From contig JAEZTA010000133.1 in NCBI GenBank assembly GCA_023443765.1, positions 1-11,770 of the forward strand: a DNA stretch of 11,770 nucleotides, written 5' to 3'. Shown in pieces: positions 11,222 through 11,770 of this stretch (its first letter is position 1; every line of letters starts with the position of its first letter). The notes under the pieces were generated by a model. It ran no database searches. It was not told the origin of the DNA and was given only the letters and a program-made list of their open reading frames with translations. Made by a program: the position numbers and the translations under genes. The DNA comes from Bacteroidota bacterium (GTDB taxonomy: Bacteria; Bacteroidota; Bacteroidia; Bacteroidales; Rikenellaceae).

Positions 11222-11770
11222 ATGATCCAGAAAATCGACAAAAAAGCGGTTCAGGATGCCGTACAAATGGCATACGACCATTGCAAAAGCGAAACCGGCG
11301 GCAAAAACGCCGACTATATCCCCTATTTGGCCAACGTGCCGTCGAACCTCTTCGGCATCGCGGCCTGCCTGCCCGACGGCGACGTGGTGGCCGTGGGCGA
11401 TGTGGACTACAAATTCGGCATCGAGTCGGTGTCGAAGGTCCCGACGGCGATCCTCGCCATGAACCAATACAGCGGACAGGAGGTTCTCGACAAGATCGGC
11501 GCCGACGCCACGGGACTCCCCTTCAACTCGATCATGGCCATCCTGCTGGAAAAGGACCATCCCTCGACTCCGCTCGTGAATGCCGGGGCCATCTCGGCCT
11601 GCTCGATGGTTAAGCCCGTGGGCGACAGCGACGGCAAATGGAAATCCATCATTTCGTTCATCGCCGACCTGGCGGGTTCGGATGTGGAGGTGATCGACGA
11701 ACTCTACAAGTCGGAAACAGCGACCAACTTCAACAACAAGTCGATCGCATGGCTGCTGAAGAATTACAAC
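11222..11770 (+). CDS. glsA: Glutaminase A, N-terminal part (runs off the right edge)
   Basis: The 183 visible residues, of a family usually about 305-325 aa long, match the serine-dependent beta-lactamase-fold glutaminases that convert glutamine to glutamate and ammonia. The catalytic S-x-x-K is Ser69/Lys72 in IESVSKVPT, and the conserved Asn is Asn120 in LVNAGAIS. SNLFGIAACLPDGDVVAVGD (41-60) is the typical strand leading to it. The ATG is 8 nt after the gadC stop. In the cytoplasm the released ammonia would buffer acid and the glutamate could feed a decarboxylase. The gene is intact as far as it is seen; the C-terminal Tyr/Val active-site residues are outside the window. Confidence 0.93.
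   Translation, partial: MIQKIDKKAVQDAVQMAYDHCKSETGGKNADYIPYLANVPSNLFGIAACLPDGDVVAVGDVDYKFGIESVSKVPTAILAMNQYSGQEVLDKIGADATGLPFNSIMAILLEKDHPSTPLVNAGAISACSMVKPVGDSDGKWKSIISFIADLAGSDVEVIDELYKSETATNFNNKSIAWLLKNYN

Noticed and set aside
1..11770. CRISPR array, insertion sequence or rRNA
   Set aside because: No regularly spaced repeats, transposase motifs or rRNA sequences were seen on either strand.

Overview
The window looks like chromosomal DNA of a Bacteroidota gut bacterium, probably Bacteroidales and possibly Alistipes/Rikenellaceae. This is inferred from three things: repeated TAnnTTTG (-7) plus TTTG/CTTG (-33) promoter boxes spaced 18-20 nt apart; a gene set typical of the phylum (rSAM/lipoprotein pair, PPi-type phosphofructokinase, N-terminal-rubredoxin rubrerythrin, DUF5106-thioredoxin lipoprotein, gadC-glsA); and high GC everywhere except the first ~480 bases. 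The species is not proven.

Left end (1-1125), accessory and tRNA region. An AT-rich flank carries the 3' end of an HNH endonuclease gene and a tandem 12-bp repeat. It stops at a 55-nt 3' fragment of a tRNA-Pro(UGG) gene, as expected at the end of an element integrated into a tRNA. A second 19-bp copy of the same tRNA 3' end lies 216 bp further on, with its own hairpin. An intact tRNA-Pro(CGG) with a promoter and terminator follows.

Centre-left (1279-3641). A two-gene unit (small membrane protein and stand-alone ABC ATPase) converges on a minus-strand operon. That operon holds a small lipoprotein and a SPASM-type radical SAM enzyme 3 nt apart, resembling the poorly characterised 'rSAM/lipoprotein system' of gut Bacteroidota. 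Its promoter is divergent from that of a cold-shock protein gene.

Centre (3840-7640). Core-type genes, mostly separated by clear hairpin terminators: cold-shock protein, PPi-type phosphofructokinase, a 306-aa membrane protein of unknown function, a YpsA/DUF1273-like SLOG protein (minus strand), and a YtxH/holin-like pair of small envelope proteins.

Right (7641-11770). A gene-free stretch holds a long hairpin whose only imperfect pairs are G-U on the plus strand. It is followed on the minus strand by a reverse rubrerythrin and a thioredoxin-fold lipoprotein. Divergent from the latter is gadC (glutamate/GABA antiporter), 8 nt upstream of glsA (glutaminase), which runs off the right edge. The gadC-glsA pair fits glutamine-dependent acid resistance; no decarboxylase gene is inside the window.

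Best candidates for something under-described are the rSAM/lipoprotein pair, the tandem tRNA-end scars beside the element, and the long hairpin at 7748-7795.
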